Below are positions 12,603-25,203 of a DNA stretch of 64,000 bases, in pieces (position 1 is the first letter of the stretch; each line of letters begins with the position of its first letter). Under the pieces are notes generated by a model. It saw only the letters and a list, made by a program, of their open reading frames with translations. It was not told the origin of the DNA and made no database searches. A program made the position numbers and the translations under genes. This DNA is from Triplophysa rosa. Taxonomy: Eukaryota > Chordata > Actinopteri > Cypriniformes > Nemacheilidae. The stretch lies in assembly GCF_024868665.1 (NCBI RefSeq), contig NC_079913.1, forward strand, positions 15,601,250-15,665,249. The letters run 5' to 3'.

Positions 12603-13324
12603 ATGGATGCAAGTGTGCCTCGTGTCTTCATTAGTTCTGTAAGCTCTGGCATCATAAAGGATTGTTTGCATATACTAATACAATCAGATAATGGGAAATA
12701 ACATCATTTGGTGGGAAATAATGTAAAGCGGGGCCTTAATTTATCCATCAGGCTTGAATTTGTTAGTTATTTTTTTACCACCAGTAGAAGAGAACATTGG
12801 CTTCAAGGGTGAAACAATAATTCAGTATTAGTAAAAGATTATCAAACCACTTTTATATTTAGAAGATGAAACTGGACAGATAAGTTGTGCACAATAAGAC
12901 CCGACGAATTTGTGAATGAGATGAAATTCTGATTTCAAGATTGATTTAGCAGTGCAGTAGTATCACACTTGTTACTGGTGGTTCGCATTCCAGAAATGTA
13001 CACCGTTAAAATTATAATATGTAACGGTGCAGTCACTAGGCAGAGAGCGGATCCACTTGCAAACAACGAGTTTAATGAAGTAAACAAAACAAAGAACACA
13101 AGTCAGGTAATGAAGGAAACACAGGTAACATGACAAAACAATGACCAACAAATGGAAGGGCTTATATAGACAGAACGAATGAGGGTAACAAGCAGACAAG
13201 AAACACCCGGGTAGACAATCACAAAGAACCAATAGAAAACAGAACTACAAAGGACTACAAGATATGACACAGGACAGGAATGAACAAAAAATCCACAATA
13301 CACAGGGCAAACACAGACTGCATC
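12603..13324. other. Intergenic, no gene seen
   Basis: AT-rich DNA without an RNA gene or a splice-bounded exon that I can recognise. Confidence 0.4.
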
Positions 13325-13799
13325 TGTCACAAATGTTCACGGAAGAGAACCCAGGCGCACGCAGCGGTACAAAACTTATGCGTTTAATAAATCAAACAAA
13401 AGACCCACGATGGGGAAAACGTCAACAAAACAAACAAACTACAAACAAAGACTTCCCACGAGGGGGCAAAAAAACAAAGCAACAGGATAATCCACAGGAA
13501 TCAAGGCAAGGTATATCACACGACAGGGAAACAGAGCAAAAGGAAGCGGCACAGGACAGCAAACACAAGGGCATTAAATAGGGAACCAAATCAAGAGGGG
13601 AACAGGTGCAGGGCATGAAATCATGAACAATCAATGATGAGGAAACCAGAGGGCGGGGACAGAGACGAGACCGGAGACAGCGCATGGCATGTCAAAACAA
13701 ACAATGCCATGTCTCTCTCACACTAAACACGTGGGCCTGTCATGATCCTGACACAAGGACACTAAGAAAAACATGACCACAAGAGGCAGAATCATGACA
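13325..13799 (-). mobile_element. Solo LTR (copy 2) with 5-bp target duplication
   Basis: Relative of 6343-6822 in the same orientation. On the minus strand it starts TGTCATGATTCTGCCTCTTG and ends TTTGTGACA, with a TTTATTAAACGC polyadenylation-type context and gcgcctgggttctcttccgt near the 3' end. The flanks read GCATC on both sides, a 5-bp target duplication as expected for an LTR retroelement. No gag or pol sequence adjoins it. The apparent open frames inside it are in non-coding LTR sequence. Confidence 0.6.
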
Positions 13800-14040
13800 G
13801 CATCGTGACACAATACTGTATATGGTCACACTTTAGAATAGGTTACTATTAACTACGACTTTTGCCTCAATAAACTCCTAATTACTGCTTATAAGATAGT
13901 TTTTAGGTGTAGGTATTGGGTAGGATTAAGGGATGTAGAATAAACTAATGCAGAATAAGGCATTCATACTGTATGTGCTTTAAACATAGTAATATTCAAG
14001 CAATATGCATGAAATAAGCAAAAAGTTAATGATACATTTG
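13800..14040. other. Intergenic, no gene seen
   Basis: Includes a stretch around 13828-13945 resembling a common fish interspersed repeat (ggtaggattaagggatgtag). No coding signal. Confidence 0.3.
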
Positions 14041-14045
14041 TTACC

Positions 14046-14046
<1 letters not shown>

Positions 14047-14071
<25 letters not shown>
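14047..14071. repeat. (TA)n microsatellite
   Basis: Uninterrupted alternating TA run. Confidence 0.95.
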
Positions 14072-14076
<5 letters not shown>

Positions 14077-14079
14077 TAT

Positions 14080-14430
14080 ATGCTGTACGGTTGCTAAAGT
14101 GTTCTGGGTTGTTGCCAGGGTGCTGTTATACAGTTGCTAAGGTGTTCTGGATGCCGGGTTTGTCGCTGTAGGGTTGCTAAGGTATTCCAGGTGATTGCCA
14201 GGGTGTTGTTATATGGCTAATAAATCGTTCTCTTTGTTTGGCGTTGTTATTTGGTTGCTAAGGTGTTGCCGTGGCCATCAGGGTGTTGTTTTATGATTGC
14301 TAAGTTTTTCTGGTTGTAGCCAGCATGTTGCTACTTAAGTATTGCAAATGGTTTCAAAGGTGTTTTGGGTGTTGCTAATGTTTGTGTTGCTAATGTTGTC
14401 TGTGTGGATGTCAGGGGGTAGCTGCATTTG
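14080..14430 (+). repeat. Degenerate GTTGCTAAGGTGTT minisatellite
   Basis: The phrase 'gttgctaaggtgttctgg' with 'ttgccagggtgttgttat' recurs imperfectly about every 45-60 bp across the interval. It is a decayed tandem repeat with no open frame of interest. Confidence 0.75.
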
Positions 14431-17400
14431 CTAGGTTTTTTTTGGTATGTTGTTGTATGGGGCTTGCTATATGTTTTAGATGACTTGCACGTTAATTTAA
14501 ACACTTAAGGTTTGTTAAAGGACTCATTAAACAAGTTGGTATGATTTATTAGGGTCTTCCTGAAATGTCTGGAACATATTTTGCTTAAAAACACTCAATG
14601 GCTGTGTAAACAACACCCTTCTTGCCTCGTCAAAAACAGCTAAACTGACAGCAACCCATTTTGGTGCATGTCTCTTTAAATGGTAATGAGTTACTGCGCA
14701 CCCCACCCCCTTCTGTCCGGCGTGTCAACACAACACAGGTGCAGTACTGCCATGGCAATGGTTTAGCTAAATTATGTTTCCTGAACTCCTCTGCGGTTAG
14801 TTTCCCTTTAAACGTCTCAAATCATTTGTCCAGAGACTAACAAATCTGTCAAACAGCGCTCACGTTGTGCGTGTATGCTTGCCTAAAATCCACGGAATGC
14901 ACACCTGCAGATCCCAGCGGAATTACGTGGATTTTAGCGCTTGACGTTGACAAGTTATAACGTTACACACACAACGTGAGAGCATAACTAGTATGCTGTG
15001 ACAGATTTTCAGCCTACTGACGAATGATTTGAGACGTTTAAAACGAACCTAACCGCAGCGTTCTGGTGTTTCTCTGCACTTTTATTAGTGATGCACCGAA
15101 ATAAATAAAAGCCGAAATATCTGGCGCTCTTCAGTGCTTGCACTCACTCTAGCTGTTATCAAAGGACGATCATGTAAGCCCGCCATAAGTAAGGCTGAAA
15201 GTAATAAATATAACAAGAACAGCTCAAAACCAGCAGACAGAAAATGACACGCAAGCTCTGTGTGGTGCGCTACTGCGCGTGACCGGCTTTATGTTTCTTT
15301 ATTGACGAAGATCACGCGCATTGACTCGTGCGTGTTTTAAAGCCGAACTTTAAACGCAACAAACTCTTCATATGTGAATGACCAGCGGAACAATCTGACA
15401 GTAATTTATGATGTAGCTCACGTGGACCGTCATCTGCCCGTCTGTGTTCTGCGTGTTGTTTTCATTCAAATGATTGTGCACCATAATCTTGTATTAGCAA
15501 GAGCATATAATAATTCCAGAATAATTCTACAACTACGATGTTTAGATGATTGTGTTGCAATGACTAAGTAAAACATCGAGCAGGGTTTCATTTGCATTGG
15601 ACAGCTTCATCCTTTAAAAACACACTCTTTGTGAAGCTGCATCAGATTCGGAAAACAATCGTAGATTAAACTGTTAAAATCAGTGATTCTTGTTTTAAGA
15701 AATACAGCGTACTCATAAAAAATAAATGAAAACGAAACACTCTGTTTCTCAATTTCAAGGCGAGATTGTCTTCAGACCATCAGACGTTAACGCTGAAACA
15801 CATTCAGGAGCTGTTTCGGTTGCGGTTGTGATGGATGTCGCATCCTGACATGAGAGGACACCATCATTATGGGTCTCTTATATAACCTGCTCTTCATCTC
15901 TGACCGTCACTCGGCCTTTCATTTAGAAAAGAAAATCTCTCTAATAGCAAGAGCTAAAGTGATCTTTGAAGATGACCTCATGACTCGAGTGATAGCATTC
16001 AGATAGCTCGCTTTTAGATTTCTTCTAAGGTGCACGTGCGTCTTTTGGGATGGGGAGGGTTGCTGGACATTATGAGTCCTTTACAAAACAATAGACGTCC
16101 ATCATGACCCGCAGACAGATTTAAATAATTCAGAGTAAATGAACCCAGCTGTTTAAAGACACAAATGAATGTGTTTGATGGAGCAATCCGAGATGCCTGA
16201 ACACAATACTGAGATGATTTATGAAACAGCAGACGAATGCAAATGAATTCTTATGAGTTTGAGAAAGCGTATGAAATATAAAGTTGTGAGCGAGTTGAGT
16301 GTCTCTTTTAGGTTGTATGAAGGTGTAATGGTTTCCATTGGCACAGTGAGGTGGAAGAGGAAAACAAGGTCAGTTTAATACTTCAGAGATTTGATTTGGA
16401 GATATTTAGGTTACCTATTTCACTGAGCAAACTTGTTTTTAAATGTCCAGCTTTAGCACAGTGAGGTAACAACAGAGTGTCATCTCAAGGAGAATTATGA
16501 CTGGAAATATTATTCATTTTGAAAACAATGACTTGGTCCCACCTCTGGTAAAAAACAATTAATGGAAATCACAGCAGGAACACTAAAATAACAGTATTAT
16601 ATTGTGCAAATTATAATGTCTTTTACAGTAATAAACTGTTGTTGCAGATTACAGTAGGTATGCTGTGAAATTACAGCTATGTGCTGGCAAATATACATAG
16701 CTGCCAGTTGTTTACTGTAATTTAACAGGGAATTGTTTTACAGTGTATGTACTGTATGTTAATACATTATGTGCGTTAATATGTTCAGCTGCGGCAAGCT
16801 GTTTGTTGCTAATGAACAGGGGCGGTTAGGTTCGTTTTAAAAGGATCCCTGGGTATAGAGCGATGTATGGCTTAATATATGAACAATGGCATTGACTTTA
16901 TAATTGTGAAATAAAAAAACAGTGTAACTGTCACAGTATTCATAAACTTTGAAAAAATATTTTTACTTGGAGGCCGCCATTTTTTGCGTCAGAATCCGTG
17001 ATGTCAAATGGTTGCGACCTAAACCTGTTCTCTTTCGCAACAGCGAAGCACACACGTTTTCCATATATAACAGTAAGATATGACACGTAAAACATAAGAT
17101 CAGATATACAAACACACAGGGACAGCAGGTGGCGGTATGTCCTCTTGACACAAGCCAGCCTGCCAGCCATAAAAGAAGAACGCGTCCAGTATTAGACGTC
17201 TGTTCTAGGTGAGCGTGCGTTAAATCACAGCTTTAAACTACCGCCTTTGAGACATTTAAGACGATTTAAGACATCAGCATCCACCATAATCGTATACTTT
17301 ATACATTATGAGAATATACTGATAAACACAATAATAATGCTTGCGGTTTGGTTATTTATTCTGTATTAGAGCACACGTGAATATTAGCCCCCGTCAGCTA

Positions 17401-17629
17401 ATGACCGAGGGAGACAATAACGTTAGGCTACTGATGTTCATAAATCAACATCAAAAAGTCAAAATCTGGATAAAATGCATTGTATAATGGCTGAAACATC
17501 GTGTATATGATAAATTAGAAATTATTTTGCATGTTAATATGCATGTTTGTGTTGTTTCTGACAAACAATATTAAAATGTAGGAAAATACACCAAATAGCG
17601 TCTTTATTTTCTTTCTTTTTTTAGCATTA

Positions 17630-17840
17630 TATAAAAGGAGGAGCGACAACAGTAAAGGACGAGAGAGAACCAGGCCTGGACTTTACGTTATGTTTTATTA
17701 TGTGTGACCGGCAGTCGACCGTGAGGGAGCTGCCGGCATGTTACTTTCGTTTTGTTGTTTGTTTATTTTATTAAAGTTTTGTTGTTCAACGTTCGCCGGT
17801 TCCCTCCTCCTTCGTCCTTGCTGTGAATATTGTTACACAC
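17630..17840 (+). mobile_element. LTR-like fragment (TATA box to poly-A region)
   Basis: A TATA-type word (tataaaaggaggagcgac) is followed about 130 bp later by attaaagttttgttg and the phrase cgccggttccctcctccttc, an order typical of an LTR R-U5 region. Neither outer end was located. It lies in the interior of the large foldback element. Confidence 0.35.
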
Positions 17841-17841
17841 G

Positions 17842-17843
17842 TG

Positions 17844-17869
<26 letters not shown>
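17842..17869. repeat. (TA)n microsatellite
   Basis: Uninterrupted TA run. Confidence 0.95.
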
Positions 17870-17874
<5 letters not shown>

Positions 17875-18663
17875 CCTTATATTTACTGAAGAACTGATTA
17901 GTGTGTCGGTGTTTAGTTTGGCTGCCTAGCTCTGCGTGCAACCAGTTTACGTCATCGAAAAAGAACATGGCGGCCTCCTTAGGTTAAAATGAGTATTACA
18001 TTTAGGGTTTTATTAAGAACTGAAAGTATTTGATGTGTTTCTAACGACAAATGCTAGTAGTGTAAGGCTATTACAACGCATTAAGCCATACATCTCTCTA
18101 TACACCGGGTTCCCTTTAAACGTCTCAAATCATTCGTCCTTAGGCTGAAAAATCTGTCACAGCATACTAGTTATGCTCTCACGTTGTAACATGTGTGTAA
18201 CATTATAACTTGTCAATGACAAGCGCTAAAATCCACGTAATTCCGCTGAGATCTGCAGGTGCGCATTCCGTGGATTTTAGGCGAGCATACACACACAACG
18301 TGAGCGCTGTTTGCTGTGACGGATTTTTTAGTCTCTGGACAAATGATTTGAGACGTTTAAAAGGAAACTAACCGCAGAGGAGTTCAGGAAACATAATTTA
18401 GCTAAACCATTGCCATGGCAGTACTACACGTGTGTTGTGTTGACACGCCGGACAGAAGGGGGGTGGGGTTCGCTGTAACTCATTACCAGTTAAAGAGACA
18501 TGCACCAAAACGGGTTGCTGTGAGCAGAGCTGTTTGTGACGAGGCAAGAAGGGTTTTGTTTACACAGACATTGAGTGTTTTTAAGCAAAATATGTTCCAG
18601 ACATTTCATGAAGACCCTAATAAATCATACCATCTTGTTGAAAGTGCTCATTTTATGAGTCCT

Positions 18664-18934
18664 TTAACTAAAGAAAGAAAGTCATATACAAGTTGTTTTT
18701 TGGTGAACTGTTCTTTTAAGAACATCAAGCCCATTGTCGAATCAATAATCTTTTTGCATTGTGACATTATTGTGGTATTCCCATTATTGTAATGCATCTG
18801 AACATTTTACTGTATTTTTATTAAAATCTGAGAACGAACAGAAACATTTGGCCTGACTGTATGATTGATGCCAAGCAGAGATCCCACTCCACTGCACCCA
18901 CACACACGTACAAAACACCAGCCATACACTACAC
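18664..18934. other. Intergenic, no gene seen
   Basis: Right flank of the foldback element. The open frame reading into it from 18415 is arm sequence and not a gene. Confidence 0.4.
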
Positions 18935-18963
18935 TACAACACACACACACGCATGCACGCACG

Positions 18964-18996
<33 letters not shown>
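18935..18996 (+). repeat. (CA)n / (GCAC)n microsatellite
   Basis: A CA run interrupted by a block of gcacgcacgcac. The cysteine-rich and histidine-rich frames over it are translation of the repeat. Confidence 0.95.
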
Positions 18997-20940
18997 CACG
19001 AGCCACACAGTATCCTGATGGAGGTCTTCATCTTCCCTTTGTCTTTGAATTTAAAACACCTAACCAAACTTGTGGAATCGTGGAAGACGTGGAATCCACC
19101 CTTGGCCACATGGCGTAGATAATCTGCAAACATATTTCTTAGCATCACTTTGATAACTAATGACCAAAGTCACACATGTCAGAGAGGGAAAGGTCCATCA
19201 TTTCATCTGAGCATTTCTATAAAGCTGCTTTTAATCTGCTTTGCATCATTAGATGGATGTTTGAGTCGACGATGACCCCGCAGTTTCAATATTAATAGAC
19301 TGCACAGCTCATTTTTTTCTGCATGACATGTTTGACAGGCCTGCCAGATGCCGTTCAGACTGATGGCATTTTGAAAACAATTTGACCAGCTCTATAGCGC
19401 CACTTTGTGGATGTAGTCAAAACTGTCAAAAGTAGATCTTTTATGTACATCGAATCTTCCATATTTAAACAACAACAAAAAACATGTTGAAGGCACCTTT
19501 AGGGCAGAAGAGAACAGTGTATAATGATTTCACTTGGATTTTTTTTTCTTGTAGTTAATGAGGTTAATAGGATCAAATTAATTTCCGAAAGGGATTTTCT
19601 GACGTTGGTACGGCAGGCGAGTGTTTGCGTCTACTCAAGCAGTAAAAACTGGGGCAGACCATGGGAAAAAATGGATGAAATTAGAACAATCAGTGAAGCA
19701 GAAATTCACCATAAGTGTCTCATGAGAGACACAGAGAAAAAGACAAAGGCCCGCCATTGTCCATTTTGTTCCGCCACAGTCTTAAAACAAGCCAAAAAAA
19801 ATTCTTACAACAGCATAATATTTATAATGTTCAATTCTGCACCGTTGATTCGTTGTTGTGCCATTGTTTACGGCTAGAAATGCATCCCCTCTCTGTTGCT
19901 TCAGCACAAACACATACTCGCACGCTCGCTCGCTACTGTTTCAGCTTTCGCGGTTGAAACGCAGACACGCGAACTGGCCAGGATTTGAGACGTCGGCAAG
20001 CCATACTGAATACAAGATCGTCTGAGGGAAGTAAAATCTAACTAGGGTTAAAGTATTCACTGCAGTTATCCACCAGTACAAACATGATTTATCAGTGTAC
20101 GACAGAGCAAACAGATAGCATTACCTCATGGCGTTAGCATCATTATGTTCAGCTTCCATATTATTTCCAGCTAAAATAGCAGTCTGCATATAGGGACATT
20201 TGACATACACCATTTCTGTCGTTTCAAATGAGCAGCGCGTCTACACAACAGAGCTGTCACACGCACCCATGACATTTATAATTATGATCTTTCTGCGCTA
20301 TATCTCTAATATCCTTCATTAATTAGCACCAAAAGCACTTCGTTTAATCCCATCCACATCACCTAAATAGTTCAGTTTTGTTTTTAATGGCAAATTATTA
20401 ATATTTCGTTTCATTTCGTTATTAAGTTAACTTAGAAAAATGTTTGGAGTATTTTTTGATAGTTTGATAGCCAAATGCGCTGGAGCACGAATTTGAATTA
20501 ATGATGTGAATGACACTGTTTAAACTGTTAAAATAGTTTAGAATAAATAAATTAACTAGCGAGTTAGCATTTTTGGTTCCATTGCTCCAAAGTCTATGGG
20601 TTTTTTGAATGGGTTTTTGGTAAATCGCCCGTAATAACGTCTGTGGTAAACAAAACCTCTAAATATTTTCACGTTTTATTCTATGACATAAAACACACCA
20701 ATTATAACCCGCTTGTGATTTTTTAAAGCCTAATTGTGTCTTAACAACATTTAAGTGCATTTTCTGGATAAGGCTACACAAATACGTATCTCTGATCCTC
20801 TCCATAGACCAGGCGCCTCATGTATAAAACGTATATGTAAAAATCATGTAAAAAATACAAGTTTATAAGAAATCCCGATATGTGGATGGATTGCCCATTT
20901 CATGCATGCAAAATAAAGTTTATACATTTGGCCCCAGGTC
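18997..20940. other. Intergenic, no gene seen
   Basis: AT-rich DNA without a recognisable exon. The open frames at 19524-19957 show no known motif and no convincing splice context. Confidence 0.4.
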
Positions 20941-21345
20941 TACAAAAGGCCCTTTGAATGTTATTTAAAGCAAAACTATGTAGTTTTTCGACCTTAAAAT
21001 AAGGTCTCTAAAATGATTTCAGTGGTAGAACAACTCTTAACTGGACGAATTCTACTGCCGCCACTACCCGAGCAGCCTCATTGTGGCTGCAACCACACTT
21101 CTGTGTTCTGTGTTCGGGTCGATACACACAGCCCCGCCCATCCCCTGCCAGCGGAATAGTTTCCAAACAACGTTTCTGCATTCCTCCGGTTTCATCGGAT
21201 TAGTTAACAAATTCATGTGAATTGCTCTGCCCGCGGGAAAGCATATACAGCGAGATTATTTACAACACTGGTAACAGACAATTGCGCTTATCAACCACAC
21301 GGGGGAACCCATGAGCAAATGTTTCATAGTGTTGCTTTAAACGTA
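20941..21345 (+). mobile_element. Unclassified interspersed repeat
   Basis: The block starts with aaactatgtagtttttcgac and aaaataaggtctctaaaatg and ends with tttcatagtgttgctttaaa. It contains a GC-richer centre (acagccccgcccatcccctg). The head resembles a short element frequent in fish genomes; the class is uncertain. Confidence 0.4.
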
Positions 21346-22470
21346 GTTTATATAAAGATTATGAATAGGTGTGATTGTGATTGAGGACATGCGGGAGAAG
21401 AAACTGGGGCCCTATGCAACCTGCGTAGTCTGCGTATAGGAAGGATCAGGGGTCTCATTTATAGATGTTACTGTGCATGATCATCGAATGTCAAAGTCTG
21501 GAAATACAGCCATTAAGCTCTCGCACAACCGTTTCTCTTTATGTTCTCGTTATCAGTTCTAACTATAATGGTGTTCATAACAAAACAGGAATGAAGAAAC
21601 ATTCGTCTTTTACGATTATGTCTTCAAATGTGATCTCAGGTGAAGCACACCAGTAATTAATGAGGTGATTTTAATGAGGTGTTAATGATCTGTCTAAATG
21701 CTGTAAACATTTAAATGCTGCAGAGACCTTCTTTGGCTTCAATATAATAATAATTCATATTAATTATAACAATTATTATTTTGTAAATCATAGTGAATCT
21801 CATGTGTTGACCCTTTGTGATTTGGTTACGGATATAAAGGATGGGATCGGGGGGTTTCGCCAGTTTTAGATCATCTTTGTGTTATTTTTCTATGGCATCT
21901 GACATCGGTGGACCCGGAAACGGTATATTATGTTCATTATGGTGCGTGACGTCAGGCTTAACAAGCGGATTGGATGGCAGGCTTATTAATATACGAATCA
22001 GCATTCATGAGGTGCTTTGCATTGACTATTTATGGGTAAAAATGGGCGTGTACACACAGGTGATCTGTGATTTATAAAGCGAATATTGTGCAACACACAC
22101 ACGCACACAAATGGATGGTTCTTTTTTACCCAAAAAGCAATGGTTTTATCAAGCTTTATTGGAGTTTACGGATTATAAATGGAAACATTGATGTTGCTGG
22201 AGATGCTCAGCTGCTAGAAGGGTTAAAGTTCATGAATATACTAAACACACACACACCAGTAACGATGAGCTTTAATCTTTTGTTCAGCCCCACCCGCAGG
22301 TCATGTATTCACCATCAGCTCAAACATCATGTCTAAAGAACAGATTATGAAGATGCAGAATTATACATAAAAATAGTGGAGAAAAAAATCTAAAAATGAG
22401 AAGCATGTAATGAAGTGAATATGTGGGTATTCTTCCGCTTGGCTTTCTCACTGTGTTCCTCTCATCTTCG
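21346..22470. other. Intergenic, no gene seen
   Basis: Open frames at 21465-22336 carry no domain that I recognise. No RNA gene seen. Confidence 0.4.
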
Positions 22471-22473
22471 CAG

Positions 22474-22583
22474 ATCCCAGAAGAAGAGCCACGACCATGA
22501 ACACGTCTGCAGAAATCTGTGCCTTCACATCAAGCCCTCTGAATCATTTGCAGCACGTCTGCGACCAAATTGAAAGATTCTGA
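22474..22583 (+). other. Possible terminal exon (weak)
   Basis: A good polypyrimidine tract and acceptor (ctctcatcttcgcag) precede about 100 bp that is open in two frames, with stops at 22571-22573 and 22581-22583. One frame is basic and holds two cysteines and several histidines. I do not recognise it, and no partner exon was found. Confidence 0.15.
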
Positions 22584-24000
22584 CAGCCAGCTATGGACTG
22601 AACCGGCAACTTTTAAAGGTGCATGTAAAGCCATGGAGTCCAGAAGATATATCGGTTTATTTCCTACAACAAATCCACAATGTGCAATATTTGTCTATTT
22701 TAGTGTGAAGTTCGTGTGGAAGTATGTTGGACGCTTGTGTTGAGTTGGGTCGGGTTATTTTTGTAAAGCTTTTCCACGTCCATTTTCCTAATGCATTCAT
22801 CTCTAAATACAAGTTCATTTTAAGGACATCTAGAGATAAAAGACTGTTGGGAACAGAAACGCCACTTTTTAAAAAGGGGAAAGCCATATACCGCGCACCT
22901 ACAACATTGATGATGTTTGCTGAAACTGTTTGTGACACTGTCATGTGTGCCCTAGATTATTTTTGCTCTGTATTTAAATGACTCACTTGATGTCTACTTA
23001 TATTTATTTTTCATCAAAATAGGCGTAAATATCTCAAAAACACTTTCTGGACCCACCGTTTCGCAGGAAATTATTAGAAAATCTAAAAAAGATCTGCTTT
23101 TGTGAAAAGTAGGGATGGATTTAAAAATGCACATGAAAATTGATGAAGGTCGGCAATATTCCACATTTCTGAACAATAAAGTCATAAGAAATACAGTTTT
23201 TGTCAATCGTGCTAGACTTTTAGGTTTACCTATTAATGCATCATTAACATATTTAAAATGTGTTTTTTCCCCATAAAAACACAGAATTGTGAAAGTTAGC
23301 AGAATGCAGAGTCTGTCCAACAATGCCCCACCCCTAACTAGTGATCAAAACCAATATTTCATTTTTGGAAAAATACCAGTTATTTTACTTTGATATGTAA
23401 GATTTGAGCTTTTGACCCCATTCTTACATTCATTTGGCATTTTTGCAAACTATGGCTGTGTCCGAAATCGCCCCCTACACACTCATTCACTATTCCCTAC
23501 ATTAGTTTATTAATATAGTCCACATAAAAACGAGTGAATACGGACCTCAGTGCGCCGGAAGCGCAGCGAGCGCCATCTTCTGCCGACGCATGGAAATTCA
23601 CCCAGTCACACACTCCCTTGTGAAAAGAACGACCAAGAACAACACTTTTTTTGGTTCTGAAGATTTACGAAAGTCATCGGGGATTGGAACAAGGGTGAGT
23701 AAATATGACCAAATGCACACATTTGGTTAAGCATCCTCCATGTATTGCTCTAGGAGCATTTTCAACAAATAGCCAGCCGTCACTCCCGGTATTTGTCTGT
23801 AATATATTATTACTAAACTCATTTTCACCAACATCTATAACAAAAATATCTACAGTCTCTTAAATATATAAGTAGGTCCTTTAAAAAGAGCTGCATGAAG
23901 AAATCAAAGTACTCATTTACTGGTCTGTCATCATGAGTCTCGTCAACCTCTTCCTGACTGGAAGTGTTTCAGTATCTTTTGGAAAATTCATTCAATTTAT
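22584..24000. other. Intergenic with a MITE-like block
   Basis: The phrase ggctgtgtccgaaatcgccc near 23455, with the following ccctacacactcattcacta, matches the start of a common cypriniform repeat. Its end is not clear. No gene recognised. Confidence 0.4.
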
Positions 24001-24007
24001 TCATTAA

Positions 24008-24232
24008 TTATTCCCCCTCGTGTGGTTGTAAATCTGACTTTTTTTTCAGTGGAACACAAAAGAAGATATTTTGAGAAATGTCCATGCAGTGGACGTCAGT
24101 GTGGATTACTGTTGCTTGTTCACCAACTGAAAACATCAGTTTTGTGTGTTCTGCATAAGAAAGAAAGTCGTACGGGTTTGACATGACATGAGGGTGAATA
24201 AGTGATATAAAAGTAAACGATTCCTTTAATGA
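24008..24232. mobile_element. Partial palindromic MITE (TTCACCC family)
   Basis: Contains the family words tggaacacaaaagaagatat and gaaagtcgtacgggtttgac followed by atgacatgagggtgaataa. Termini are decayed. Confidence 0.5.
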
Positions 24233-24557
24233 TTTACACTGCAACACTCCCACCTACTGGACGGAGCAGGTAGTGTTTAAAGCTGGCTTTTATTGTACTG
24301 TATTTATCACCACAATCGTCTCTGCTATTCTAGAAAGTGAGCTAATATACCACTCCCTGGACGTACAGGTTTTAATATAAACATCATATTTGAGTAAAAA
24401 TCACGATTTGTGTTCAGCTGAAGTAAGTCATATAAATGTAAATGTAATGAAATAAGGGTGAGGAAATAATAAAACAATTTAGATGAGCCTGTATCCTAAT
24501 GCAATATTATTATTTCTTGTTATAAGCCTTTCATTGCCTATAGTCACAAAATAAATT

Positions 24558-24830
24558 GATTCTTGAGGGTTAGTAAATCCTACCCATGCAAATCAGTTAA
24601 ATTGGACTTACATAGCAAAGTTAATTATTTGCAAACTTACTGAATCTACTCAATAAAATTTAGGCAACAATTTGCACTCAATTAGATTGAGTAGATTTTA
24701 TTCTATGTTTTTAAGTAAAGAGTACCTACATTTATCAGATATGAGTCATGACACACTGAAAGAAACACTGAAAGAAATTAGACTCATAGCTGATAAATGA
24801 AGTATTTACTAACCCTCAAGAATCATTTTT
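24558..24830. mobile_element. Palindromic MITE, ~270 bp
   Basis: The left end attcttgagggttagtaaat and right end atttactaaccctcaagaat are perfect reverse complements. The interior carries inverted tctactcaataaaat / attgagtagattttat words. Non-coding. Confidence 0.7.
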
Positions 24831-25203
24831 GGGAAAATGACAAATAAACAACTTGAGATTGAGCTCTTTCTCCATTCAGTAGATCACGTGTGACTGGAAA
24901 TATCCAGGAACGTTTCCAAGATTTATTTAAATGTCCTCTGTTTTGAATCCAATCAATTAGCACAAACAAATGTCATTTGTTTAAAGCAAATACAGCATTC
25001 AAACAAAGCATTCTATTATTTGCGTGCCACTGAAGCATCCAACTTTACTATCTATTTAGGTCACAGACATTTTATGATATAAAAACACAGCTAGTTCCAG
25101 TTTAATGCCATCAATCAGTTTTGGGGGAGTCGAAGCATGGGCGTCGGGCGTTCCAACAAGGAGACAGAAGGCCACAGCTTCTAGCTTTATCATATAGGGC
25201 ACC

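Larger units (their letters stand above)
16843..18112. repeat. Nested inverted repeat inside the large foldback
   Basis: ggatccctgggtatagagcg and gatgtatggctta at 16843-16875 return inverted at 18081-18112. A second pair, ggaggccgccat at 16970 and its reverse complement near 17970, lies inside the first. This suggests one foldback element sitting within another. No coding signal is seen between the pairs. Confidence 0.55.
14519..18663. mobile_element. 4.1-kb foldback element with ~550-bp inverted ends, TTAA-flanked
   Basis: The left end (14519) begins aggactcatt and the right end (18663) ends with its reverse complement; TTAA lies directly outside both ends (14515-14518 and 18664-18667). The arms run about 14519-15060 and 18110-18663 in opposite orientation, sharing the runs ttttgcttaaaaacactcaa, gccatggcaatggtttagct and tttgagacgtttaaaa. 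A TTAA duplication is the mark of piggyBac- or Kolobok-type integration. No transposase gene is visible inside, so it would be non-autonomous. The interior contains a nested inverted repeat and an LTR-like stretch. Confidence 0.7.

Noticed and set aside
13264..13685. Open frames on both strands near 13.3-13.7 kb
   Set aside because: They lie across the solo LTR, which has no coding function.
16940..17170. Minus-strand open frames inside the foldback element
   Set aside because: Nested in inverted-repeat sequence, no recognised motif.
18415..18792. 125-codon open frame
   Set aside because: Most of it is the inverted arm of the 4.1-kb foldback element; the other arm has the same text with stops.
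18807..19148. Cysteine-rich frame on the minus strand
   Set aside because: Translation of a CA/GCAC microsatellite.
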